Positions 18,239-26,802 of a stretch of 40,765 nt of DNA are shown in pieces. The DNA is from Pseudomonadota bacterium (GTDB taxonomy: Bacteria > Pseudomonadota > Gammaproteobacteria > Burkholderiales > Burkholderiaceae_C). Under the pieces are notes generated by a model, which saw only the letters and a list, made by a program, of their open reading frames with translations, was not told where the DNA came from and searched no databases. The stretch spans positions 1-40,765 of the forward strand of contig JABBOE010000010.1 of assembly GCA_019351955.1 (NCBI GenBank), written 5' to 3'. The position numbers and the translations under genes were made by a program. Positions within the stretch are counted from its first letter, which is position 1, and every line of letters begins with the position of its first letter.

Positions 18239-19182
18239 CCTCAGGCGACGACCAGGCGCTGTACTTGCTGCCTTTCGACCACCGGCATTCCTACATCACC
18301 GGCATGTTTCACTTCAAGCCGCCGCTGACCACGCAGCAGCACGCAGACGTCTGCGACAGCAAGCAGCTCATCTATGAAGGCTTTCAGCTGGCCCTGGAGG
18401 CGGGTGTGCCTCGCGACGCGGCAGGCATCTTGGTCGACGAAGAATTTGGCAGCGCCATCTTGCGAGATGCGCACCAGCGCGGTTTCATTATGGCGTTGTC
18501 CACCGAGAGTAGTGGCTCGGAGGAGTTCAGGTTCGAATACGGCGAAGACTTCGCCCGTCATATCGAACTCTTCGATCCGACGTTTGCCAAGGTGCTGGTG
18601 CGCTACAACCCCGAGGGTGACCATGCGCTGAACTTGCGCCAGGCGGAACGCCTGAAGCAACTATCCGATGTCTGTCAGGCCACCGGGCGCCGCTTCATGT
18701 TTGAACTGCTGGTGCCAGCGACAGAGCAACAACTTGCCGGGCTGAAGGGCGACCGTGCAGCGTATGACCGAACGATGCGGCCCCAGCTCATGGTCGAAGC
18801 GATCCATGCCTTGCAAGACGCCGGGATTGAGCCCGACGTGTGGAAGATCGAGGGACTCGCCGAGCGTGACGATTGCGCCCGGATCGTCGAGGCGGTCCGG
18901 CGCGGTGGGCGCAGCACGGTCAGCTGCATCGTGCTTGGCCGTGGTGCGGACGCCGCCAGCGTGCGCAGTTGGCTTGCGACGGCTGCCGGCGTGCCAGGGT
19001 TCATCGGATTCGCCGTGGGCCGCACCAGCTTTTGGGATGCGGTTGCCGCTTACCGCGAGGGGACCCTGACGCGCGTGGCGGCGGCAACACAAATTGCCGG
19101 ACGCCTACGCGAGTGGGTTGATATTTTCGAGCGTGGGCGCATGGCACGCAGCACCCGCGCCATGCCAGGAGTGGCATCATGA
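18235..19182 (+). CDS. DUF2090 protein, class I aldolase-like
   Basis: This 315-residue protein belongs to the DUF2090 family, the domain also found at the C-terminus of IolC-type kinases and related to TIM-barrel 2-deoxy-5-keto-gluconate-6-phosphate aldolases. Characteristic stretches are [17 protein letters not shown] at the N-terminus, [15 protein letters not shown] near residue 70, and [10 protein letters not shown] near residue 120. [16 protein letters not shown] and DVWKIEGL follow, the last with a lysine in the region expected for a barrel active site. AAGGAG precedes the ATG, and both ends are ATGA overlaps with pgi and tkt. An aldolase acting on a phosphorylated sugar is the best inference. 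The actual substrate is unknown, and no myo-inositol genes are nearby. Confidence 0.8.
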   Translation: MTSGDDQALYLLPFDHRHSYITGMFHFKPPLTTQQHADVCDSKQLIYEGFQLALEAGVPRDAAGILVDEEFGSAILRDAHQRGFIMALSTESSGSEEFRFEYGEDFARHIELFDPTFAKVLVRYNPEGDHALNLRQAERLKQLSDVCQATGRRFMFELLVPATEQQLAGLKGDRAAYDRTMRPQLMVEAIHALQDAGIEPDVWKIEGLAERDDCARIVEAVRRGGRSTVSCIVLGRGADAASVRSWLATAAGVPGFIGFAVGRTSFWDAVAAYREGTLTRVAAATQIAGRLREWVDIFERGRMARSTRAMPGVAS

Positions 19183-21347
19183 ACCAGCGTGTGCGGAGCA
19201 CTCTCCCCGCCGATCGCAACGAGGCGCCGACCCCGGCGCAACTCGATCAGCTCTGTATCAACACGCTGCGCACGCTGTCCATCGACGCCGTGCAAAAGGC
19301 AAACTCCGGCCACCCCGGTACGCCATTGGATGCAGCTCCCGCCGCTTACTGCCTGTGGCAGCGCTTTCTGCGCTACGACCCGAACGCGCCCGAATGGCCA
19401 AACCGCGACCGCTTCGTGCTCTCAGCGGGCCATGCCTCGGCGCTGCTCTACAGCCTCTTGTTGCTGTGCCGGGTGAAGCCCCAGGGCGCGCTCGGCAGCG
19501 AGACGGACGCCGAGCCGTTCGGCAAGGCCGTCACCATGGACGCGCTGCAGCACTTTCGCCAGGCGGGAAGTTGCTGCACGGGTCACCCGGAATTCGGTGC
19601 CGCGACCGGCGTCGAGACCACGACCGGTCCGCTTGGCCAGGGCGCGGCTACCAGCGTTGGCATGGCAATGGCGTCAGCTTGGCTCGCAGCCACCTACAAC
19701 CGCCCAGGCTTTGCGCTGTTCGATCACAACGTCTACGCCTTGTGCGGCGACGGCGACATGATGGAGGGCATCAGCAGCGAGGCGGCATCACTAGCCGGTC
19801 ATTTGAAGCTCGCCAATTTGTGCTGGATCTACGACGACAACCACATCAGCATTGAGGGCTCGACCGCCATCACCTTCACGGAGGACGTTGGCGCGCGCTT
19901 CGAAGCCTACGGCTGGCAGGTTGTCCATGTGGCGGACGCGAACGACCTCGATGCCCTGACGCACGGTTTGCAGCGCTTCATCGAAACCGATGACCGGCCG
20001 ACGATGATCATCGTGCAAAGCCACATTGGTTACGGCGCGCCTCACAAGCAAGACACCAAGGAAGCCCACGGCGAACCGCTTGGCATCGCAGAGGTACGTC
20101 TTGCCAAAGAGTTTTTTGGCTTCGACCCCGACGTGCAATTTGCGGTTCCAAATGGCGTGACAGAGCACTTCAGCGCGCAATTTGGCGCGCGTGGCGCCAC
20201 GACCCATGCGGATTGGACGATGTTATTCAACGCGTATCGACGCCAGTACCCAGATCTTGGGTTGCAGATCGAGCATATGCAGCAACGCGCCTTACCCGAC
20301 GGATGGGACAGATCGCTGCCGAGTTTCGCAGCGGATTCCAAGGGCATCGCCACGCGAGACGCTTCGGGCAAGGTGCTCAATGCCATTGGCGCGCACATGC
20401 CCTGGCTGCTGGGGGGTGCGGCTGATTTGTCACCATCGACCAAAACCCATCTGAGCTTTGATTTTGCAGGCGACTTCGAGCCACCTTCTGGTCATGAAGA
20501 CAGGGCGCATTCCTATGCCGGGCGCAACGTCCATTTTGGCGTTCGCGAACATGCAATGTGCGCTGTGGCGAGCGGCCTGTCTCTGTCGAAACTGCGTGCC
20601 TTCGCCGCCAGCTTCCTTGTCTTTACCGACTACTGCCGGGGCTCCATTCGGCTCAGCGCGATGATGGGGCTTCCGCTGATCTACATCTGGACGCACGACT
20701 CCATCATCATGGGCGAAGACGGACCGACGCACCAGCCCGTCGAGCAGCTGCCCTCGCTTCGGGCGATGCCCGGCATGGTGCTGCTGCGCCCGGCCGACGC
20801 CAATGAAGTAGTGGAGGCGTGGAAGGTCATCATGCACATGACGGACCGGCCCGTCAGCCTGGTGCTGACACGCCAGGCGCTTCCCACACTCGACCGCAGC
20901 CGCTACGCCAGTGCCTCCGGGCTCGCGCGAGGTGCCTATGTGCTGGCCGACACGGCTGATGGAAAACCGGACGTACTGCTGCTGGCGACGGGAAGCGAAG
21001 TGGCGTTGTGCGTTGCCGCGCGTGAAGAATTGATGCGCGAGGGCATACAAGCCCGCGTCGTCAGCATGCCATCGTGGGAGCTGTTCGAGGCGCAATCCGC
21101 GGAATACCGCGATAGCGTCCTGCCGCCAGCGGTGACGGCGCGTGTATCCGTCGAGGCGGCATCGCCGCTGGGCTGGGAGCGCTATGCGGGGCAACACGGC
21201 GCCATTCTTGGCATGCGTACGTTTGGCTTGTCGGCGCCGGGCAAGGTCGCCGAGGCGTTTTTTGGCTTTGACGTCGCGCATGTCGTGGCAGCCGCCAGGC
21301 AGCAACTGGCGCGCCGGCCATCATCTGAGTCAGGAGCACGACCATGA
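19179..21347 (+). CDS. tkt: Transketolase
   Basis: This 722-residue thiamine-diphosphate enzyme transfers two-carbon ketol units in the pentose phosphate pathway. Family features are NSGHPGTPLDAAP near residue 42, TGPLGQGAATSVGMAMA near 148, and the ThDP/Mg motif GDGDMMEGISSEA near 189 continuing into YDDNHISIEG. The pyrimidine domain carries FGVREHAM and LIYIWTHDSIIMGEDGPTHQ. The protein is somewhat longer than the usual 660-680 residues, the extra part being a loop region around 320-400. AGGAG precedes the ATG, which overlaps the stop of the DUF2090 gene; its own stop overlaps the pgm start. Confidence 0.95.
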   Translation: MNQRVRSTLPADRNEAPTPAQLDQLCINTLRTLSIDAVQKANSGHPGTPLDAAPAAYCLWQRFLRYDPNAPEWPNRDRFVLSAGHASALLYSLLLLCRVKPQGALGSETDAEPFGKAVTMDALQHFRQAGSCCTGHPEFGAATGVETTTGPLGQGAATSVGMAMASAWLAATYNRPGFALFDHNVYALCGDGDMMEGISSEAASLAGHLKLANLCWIYDDNHISIEGSTAITFTEDVGARFEAYGWQVVHVADANDLDALTHGLQRFIETDDRPTMIIVQSHIGYGAPHKQDTKEAHGEPLGIAEVRLAKEFFGFDPDVQFAVPNGVTEHFSAQFGARGATTHADWTMLFNAYRRQYPDLGLQIEHMQQRALPDGWDRSLPSFAADSKGIATRDASGKVLNAIGAHMPWLLGGAADLSPSTKTHLSFDFAGDFEPPSGHEDRAHSYAGRNVHFGVREHAMCAVASGLSLSKLRAFAASFLVFTDYCRGSIRLSAMMGLPLIYIWTHDSIIMGEDGPTHQPVEQLPSLRAMPGMVLLRPADANEVVEAWKVIMHMTDRPVSLVLTRQALPTLDRSRYASASGLARGAYVLADTADGKPDVLLLATGSEVALCVAAREELMREGIQARVVSMPSWELFEAQSAEYRDSVLPPAVTARVSVEAASPLGWERYAGQHGAILGMRTFGLSAPGKVAEAFFGFDVAHVVAAARQQLARRPSSESGARP

Positions 21348-23035
21348 ACACCCACATAAGCCCGCTTGCGGGCAAGGCAGCGCCCGTCGAATCCCTGGTC
21401 GATGTGGCAAAGCTCGTGACAGCGTATTACGTCAACATCCCCGATCCAACGGTCGCAGCGCAGCGCGTGACCTTCGGCACTTCGGGGCACCGTGGTTCGG
21501 CCTTTGACGCTTCGTTCAACGAAGCGCATGTCCTTTCCATCACGCAGGCCATATGCCAATACCGCAACGCGCATGCCATCAACGGGCCGCTGTTCTTGGG
21601 AATCGACACGCATGCGTTATCCGAGCCAGCATGCGCAAGCGCGCTGGAAGTTCTGGCTGCCAATGGCGTCGAGGTGATGCTGGCCTTGAACGATGAATAC
21701 ACGCCGACGCCAGCCGTTTCGCATGCCATCCTGACCCACAACCGTGGCCGCAGCACAGGGCTGGCGGACGGGATCGTGGTGACGCCGTCGCACAACCCGC
21801 CGCGCGATGGGGGCTTTAAATACAACCCGCCCAATGGCGGCCCCGCCGGTCAGGACATCACCGACTGGATTGGCGCTACGGCCAACCGCCTTCTCGAAAA
21901 GAGCCTTGATGGCGTGAAGCGCATGCCGCACACCAAGGCCCTGCGTGCAGCGACCACGCGTCGGCATGATTTTCTCGGCGCCTATGTCGGCGACCTTGGA
22001 AGCGTTGTTGATATGGACGTGATTCGCAGCGCCAAGATCCACATGGGCGTCGACCCGCTGGGCGGCGCGGGCGTGCACTATTGGGCCCGCATCGCGGAAC
22101 GCTACAAGCTCGATTTGCAAGTGGTCAGCGAGATCGTCGACCCGACCTTTCGCTTCATGACCCTAGACTGGGACGGGCAGATTCGGATGGACCCGTCATC
22201 GAAATACGCGATGCAGCGCCTGCTTGCGATGAAGGACCGCTTCGACATCGCCTTTGCCTGCGATACCGACCATGACCGCCACGGTATCGTCACTCCCACC
22301 GCAGGCTTGCTCATGCCGAATCACTATCTTTCGGTCGCAATCGATTACCTGTTTCGGCATCGGCCGCAATGGAGCGCGCAGGCTGCCGTTGGCAAGACCG
22401 TTGTCAGCACGCGCTTGATCGACCAGATCACAGCCCGACTTGGTCGTACCCTGGACGAAGTGCCGGTCGGGTTCAAGTGGTTCTCCAAAGGCTTGCTGGA
22501 CGGTACGCTGGGCTTTGCAGGCGAAGAAAGCGCAGGCGCTGCATTTTTACGCAGCGACGGCACGGTCTGGACCACTGACAAGGATGGCCTGACGGCGGCG
22601 CTTCTTTCTGCCGAAATCACCGCCCGCACTGGCCACGATCCTGGCGCCCTGTATGAGGAATTGGCCAAGGCCTTCGGCAATCCTCCGCTGGCTGACAGAG
22701 TGGAAGCGCCGGCCACAGCGCTGCAGAAAAAGCAGTTGGCTGCATTGACACCGCAACAGATTGGCTCAACCGAACTCGCCGGAGAAAAAATCGAGAACAT
22801 CCTCAACAAGGCGCCCGGCAACGACGCACCGATTGGCGGCATCAAGGTTGTGGCCAGCAGCGGCTGGTTCGCCGCGCGGCCATCGGGCACGGAAGACATT
22901 TACAAAATCTATGCGGAGAGCACCCAGGGCCCAGAGCACTTGAAGCGCATTCTCACAGAGGCGCAACGCATTGTGGATGCTGCCATTACGCCAGTGGCTC
23001 CGAAGGCCGCAGCAGTAGCCAGCCAAACCGGATGA
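21344..23035 (+). CDS. pgm: Phosphoglucomutase (alpha-D-glucose phosphate-specific)
   Basis: This 563-residue mutase interconverts glucose-1-phosphate and glucose-6-phosphate. It is of the E. coli Pgm type: TFGTSGHRG near residue 44, the phosphoserine loop VVTPSHNPPRDGGFKYN with Ser149, the metal loop ACDTDHDRHG, and the C-terminal phosphate-binding ARPSGTED. It is the link between the product of the GH94 phosphorylase and the glucose-6-phosphate-consuming enzymes of the same operon. AGGAG precedes the ATG. The start overlaps the tkt stop (ATGA). Confidence 0.95.
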   Translation: MNTHISPLAGKAAPVESLVDVAKLVTAYYVNIPDPTVAAQRVTFGTSGHRGSAFDASFNEAHVLSITQAICQYRNAHAINGPLFLGIDTHALSEPACASALEVLAANGVEVMLALNDEYTPTPAVSHAILTHNRGRSTGLADGIVVTPSHNPPRDGGFKYNPPNGGPAGQDITDWIGATANRLLEKSLDGVKRMPHTKALRAATTRRHDFLGAYVGDLGSVVDMDVIRSAKIHMGVDPLGGAGVHYWARIAERYKLDLQVVSEIVDPTFRFMTLDWDGQIRMDPSSKYAMQRLLAMKDRFDIAFACDTDHDRHGIVTPTAGLLMPNHYLSVAIDYLFRHRPQWSAQAAVGKTVVSTRLIDQITARLGRTLDEVPVGFKWFSKGLLDGTLGFAGEESAGAAFLRSDGTVWTTDKDGLTAALLSAEITARTGHDPGALYEELAKAFGNPPLADRVEAPATALQKKQLAALTPQQIGSTELAGEKIENILNKAPGNDAPIGGIKVVASSGWFAARPSGTEDIYKIYAESTQGPEHLKRILTEAQRIVDAAITPVAPKAAAVASQTG

Positions 23036-23089
23036 ATGGTGCCGGCATCTTGTCTGATTTCGGACTCCGACAAACCCGCTGGAAGGGTG

Positions 23090-24415
23090 ATGATGCATAC
23101 GTCGATCCAGCTTGACGCGGCGATCACGGCTGAGGCGATGAAACACGCCGATGCGGCCATGTTCGATAGCCTGCAGCAGGCCGCCTTCAGCTACTTTCCG
23201 AAAGCAAGCAACCCGCGAAACGGTTTGGTCGCCGACACCACGCGGCAGGGCTCGCCCGCAAGCATCGCGGTGGCCGGCTTTGCACTTTCGTCCTATCCGG
23301 TAGCGGTGGAGCATGGCTGGATTGAACGCGACGCTGCCGTGCAAGCCTGCCTGAGCTGCATGCGGTTCTTTTGGAACAGCGACCAGACGGGAGGCCCTGA
23401 GGCCACCGGCTATCAAGGCTTTTATTTTCATTTTCTCGACATGGAAACAGGCGTCCGTGTCTGGCAGTCCGAACTGTCGCTGATTGACACCGCCTTGCTG
23501 ATCGCTGGAATGCTCACCGCCGCCACGTACTTTGACGCCAGCACCCCTTCCGAGGTGGAACTGCGTGAACTGGCCGATCGCTTGTACCGCAGGGTGAATT
23601 GGCGCTGGGCGCAATACGACGGCGCAACCGTGGCCCAAGGCTGGAAGCCCGAGTGCGGTTTCTTGCACTATGGTTGGGAGGGCTATAGCGAAGCCATCCT
23701 GCTTTATGCCTTGGGCCTTGGTTCGCCGACGCATCCGTTCACCGCGCCAAGCTTTGAGGCGTGGACGGTGACCTATCAATGGGAGAATCTCTACGGCTAC
23801 GATTTTCTCTATGCGGGGCCTCTGTTCATTCACCAGTTCTCCCATGCGTGGATCGACTTTCGGGGCATCCGCGATCGATTCATGCGCGAGAAGCGAAGCG
23901 ACTATTTCGAAAACAGCCGTCGTGCCACTTATGTGCAGCGCGAATATGCCATTCGCAATCCGCACAGCTTCATCGGGTATGCAGATAACTGCTGGGGCCT
24001 TTCTGCGGGTGAAGGGCCAACCGCAGAGCCGCGACTCATCGGCGGTCAGCAACAACCGTTCTTCGGCTATGCCGCGCGGGGTGTTCCGTACGGCCCTGAT
24101 GACGGCACCATCGCGGGCCCATCGATCACGGCGTCGTTGGTTTTTGCGCCAGAGATTGCGCTGCCCGCGATGCGCAATCTCTTTGCCACAGGCGCGCCTC
24201 ACCAAGGCGAGGCCTTGCGTTCCAGCGGCATTAACGCCAGTTTCAACGCCACCGATGCAAGCTGGATTTCCGCGGGCGAATTTGGGCTGGACCAAGGCAT
24301 GACAGTGTTGATGATTGAAAACTACCGCAGCGGCCTCTTATGGGAATTGGGCCGTCAGTCAAGAATCCTCCAGACCGGCTTGCGCCGTGCTGGATTCAAA
24401 GGCGGGTGGCTGTGA
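23090..24415 (+). CDS. GH144-type (PF10091) beta-1,2-glucanase-like protein
   Basis: This 441-residue protein matches the glycoamylase/GH144 family, whose characterised members are endo-beta-1,2-glucanases. The same fold occurs as the middle domain of cyclic beta-1,2-glucan synthase. Family traits visible are FSYFPKASNPRNGLVADTTR near the start, SIAVAGFALSSYPVAVEHGW, GFYFHFLDMETGVR, SELSLIDTALLIAG, and YEWENLYGYDF-like and FIHQFSHAWIDFRG segments. It also has FNATDASWISAGEFGLDQG near the C-terminus. The start is placed at ATGATG after GGAAGGG (23081-23087); an ATG directly after the pgm stop has no such site. There is no signal peptide, unlike secreted GH144 enzymes, so a cytosolic substrate is implied. 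Confidence 0.8.
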   Translation: MMHTSIQLDAAITAEAMKHADAAMFDSLQQAAFSYFPKASNPRNGLVADTTRQGSPASIAVAGFALSSYPVAVEHGWIERDAAVQACLSCMRFFWNSDQTGGPEATGYQGFYFHFLDMETGVRVWQSELSLIDTALLIAGMLTAATYFDASTPSEVELRELADRLYRRVNWRWAQYDGATVAQGWKPECGFLHYGWEGYSEAILLYALGLGSPTHPFTAPSFEAWTVTYQWENLYGYDFLYAGPLFIHQFSHAWIDFRGIRDRFMREKRSDYFENSRRATYVQREYAIRNPHSFIGYADNCWGLSAGEGPTAEPRLIGGQQQPFFGYAARGVPYGPDDGTIAGPSITASLVFAPEIALPAMRNLFATGAPHQGEALRSSGINASFNATDASWISAGEFGLDQGMTVLMIENYRSGLLWELGRQSRILQTGLRRAGFKGGWL

Positions 24416-24434
24416 TCGCCGCAACCTTGCAACC

Positions 24435-25970
24435 ATGCCGATAACCACGCCGCCCCCCACGAACGCAAGCGCTGGCCTGGGAGGAGATCCCCACGAGCAA
24501 GAGCTTCTGTCCAACGTCAGCCCGGCCAACTGGATCAACCCGACGCCATCCGGCGTTTATCAGTTTCTCATCATTGGCGCCGGCCCTGGTGGCATTGCAG
24601 CCGCAAGCACCGCAGCCGCGCGTGGCGTGAAAGTGGCGTTGATCGAGCGCCACCGGCTTGGCGGCGGCTCGCTGAGTTACGGTTGCGTGCCTTCGAAGGC
24701 GATGATTCGAACCGCGCGCGTGTATGCCGACATGCGCAACGCCCCAAATTTTGGCGCTGTCCCACCGCGGGCAATTGAGGTTGATTTCCAGATGGCGATG
24801 GAGCGGTTGAGACGCATCCGCTCGCGCATCAGCCGCGTGGACTCAGCTGCCAGACTGATCGCTGAAGGCATCGATCTGTATTTCGGCGTTGCACACTTCG
24901 TCGGCGCCGATGCGGTCGAAGTCGCCGGCCAGCGCCTGCGCTTCAAGAAGGCGCTGATCGCCACCGGATCACGTTCCATCGTGCCCGAAGTCCCGGGCCT
25001 GACCGAGGTGGGTTACCTGACCAACGAATCGGTGTTCAACCTGACGGTGCCTCCGCGCAGGCTGCTGGTGATTGGCGGCGGTCCGCTTGGCTGCGAATTG
25101 GCGCAGGCGTTCAGTCGCTTGGGCGTGAAAACCATCATCGCCCACGACGCCCCCTTGTTTTTGCCCAAGGAGGAGCGTGACGCGGCGCAGATGATGTCTG
25201 ACGCATTGGCACGCGATGGCGTCGAGATCCACCTGAATAGCGATGTCGTCAGCGCCCGCATGGAACACGGCCGCAAACGCGTCGAACTGGTCAATGACGG
25301 TCAGGTCACCACCGTTGATGTCGATGAAATTCTGACTGGGATCGGTCACATGCCGGCAGTGCGTGCGCTCAGGCTGGAAGCTGCCGGCGTAGCTTACGAC
25401 CCTGAAGCAGGGGTCCACGTCGATGATTTCCTGCGCACCAGCAATCCACGCATTTACGCCGCTGGAGATGTTTGCCTGGAGCACAAGTACAGCAATATGG
25501 CGGTGGCATCGGCGGGCGTCGCGGTTCAAAACGCCTTGTTTTATGGACGCAAGCGCATGAGCGTCTTGACGATTCCGTGGTGCACCTACACCGACCCGGA
25601 AATCGCCCACATTGGCATGTCGGTGCGGCAGGCGCGCGAACGCGATATTCCAGTGAAAACCTTTACGGTGCTGATGCATGATGACGACCGCGCCATCACA
25701 GATGGCGAAGAAAACGGCTTTGTGAAAATTCACATCCGTGAAGGGACCGATACCATTCTTGGAGCCACCATCGTTGCCCGGGATGCTGGTGAAATGATCA
25801 ACGGCATTTCAATGGCGATGGTGGCGGGAATGGGCTTGGGCGCACTGGCCACCGTGGTGCATGCGCATCCCACGCAAGGTGAGGCGATCAAAATGGCAGG
25901 AGAAGCCTATTTGCGTACGCGGCCCCCACACGTTGTCGCCCGGCTGTTGCGCGCATGGGTGAGCCGATGA
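24435..25970 (+). CDS. FAD-dependent pyridine nucleotide-disulfide oxidoreductase-like protein
   Basis: This 511-residue flavoprotein resembles mercuric reductase and dihydrolipoamide dehydrogenase. It has an FAD fold LIIGAGPGGIAAAS near residue 45, an NAD(P) fold VIGGGPLGCELAQAFSRLG near residue 210, an FAD motif RIYAAGDVC, and a dimerisation domain with the His478/Glu483 pair (HAHPTQGE). The active-site segment reads GGGSLSYGCVPSK. The first redox cysteine (pattern CxxxxC) is Ser79; only Cys84 remains. It cannot form the normal disulfide, so a different chemistry or electron acceptor is likely. The N-terminal 40 residues are an unrelated Pro-rich extension. Start at 24435, 19 bases after the glucanase stop; the ribosome binding site is weak. 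It is the last gene of the operon. Confidence 0.82.
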   Translation: MPITTPPPTNASAGLGGDPHEQELLSNVSPANWINPTPSGVYQFLIIGAGPGGIAAASTAAARGVKVALIERHRLGGGSLSYGCVPSKAMIRTARVYADMRNAPNFGAVPPRAIEVDFQMAMERLRRIRSRISRVDSAARLIAEGIDLYFGVAHFVGADAVEVAGQRLRFKKALIATGSRSIVPEVPGLTEVGYLTNESVFNLTVPPRRLLVIGGGPLGCELAQAFSRLGVKTIIAHDAPLFLPKEERDAAQMMSDALARDGVEIHLNSDVVSARMEHGRKRVELVNDGQVTTVDVDEILTGIGHMPAVRALRLEAAGVAYDPEAGVHVDDFLRTSNPRIYAAGDVCLEHKYSNMAVASAGVAVQNALFYGRKRMSVLTIPWCTYTDPEIAHIGMSVRQARERDIPVKTFTVLMHDDDRAITDGEENGFVKIHIREGTDTILGATIVARDAGEMINGISMAMVAGMGLGALATVVHAHPTQGEAIKMAGEAYLRTRPPHVVARLLRAWVSR

Positions 25971-26054
25971 GTTGGTGCGACCAGTTCTCAGGCTGCGACC
26001 GACGGCAGGGTTGGGGGGGATGAAGATGCGCCGCACCGCCTTCCGTGGCGATCA

Positions 26055-26760
26055 TCAATGGCGATCAGATGAACTCTCCCGCCGCTCAACGCCTGGCGTT
26101 GTTGCGGGGGTGACCCGCGGCACCGACCCGAGCTGGAAGGCATTGCTGCTGTCCAGGCTGACCGTGGTCTCCGTGGGTGTGGCTTTGAACCGTTCCGGCC
26201 CTGGTTGAACCTTGGACCGCAGGCGAATCGTGCGCTTGCGGTCGCGCGCCCGGTCTTGGCCTGAGAGGATCCGACCCACGCCGCGCTGCGCAATCACGCG
26301 GGATGCGTTGGCGTCGGTGTTGTCCTGATGCCTGCAGCGTTGATAGACGAAAGCGGCCTGCGTGTGCCGATTGTCCGGGTGTAGGTGGCCGCACGCGGCA
26401 CATGCCCGCGCGCGGCGCCTTTTCAGTGCTGAATGCCTTGATCTGACCCCAGGCGCTGCGCAGGATCGCGGCATTGAGCCCCGATTTCGCGGATGCGTCA
26501 TTGCGCTGCCGGCGTCCCTGCTCGTCCTGCTTCGGCCTGCCGCTGCACGCCAAGGTCCTCGAATACGCACAGCAGCGCTCCAGGATTGCAGACCAGCGCA
26601 TGGGCTGGTGGGCGACGCCGTGCCGAGCCTCGACCCGCCGGGCGGCCTTGCGCCGGGTCCCGCCGCCCTTCGCTCGGCGCGAGAACTCGTGCGCTGACAG
26701 ACGCCTGGTTTTCGCAGCCTGCGTGAGGCCCTCGGGCAAGGACCGCAGCTTCGCTTCCAG
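26055..26760 (-). pseudogene. Decayed TnpB (IS200/IS605-type OrfB)
   Basis: Three minus-strand frames together give the C-terminal half of a TnpB protein, the RNA-guided nuclease of IS605-like elements. The pieces are CVFEDLGVQRQ (the catalytic Glu motif, around 26550-26595), then KSGLNAAILRSAWGQIKAF, then the zinc ribbon CAACGHLHPDNRHTQAAF and RHQDNTDANASRVIAQRGV with the last catalytic Asp. At least two frameshifts separate these. One zinc cysteine is Tyr (YQRC in place of CQRC), so the protein is dead. The N-terminal RuvC-I part was not found. It separates the operon from the convergently oriented phosphoketolase gene. Confidence 0.65.
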
Positions 26761-26802
26761 CGCCGGCAGCGGCTCGGTTTTCAGGTCATCCTTTGGCGCG
26801 GG

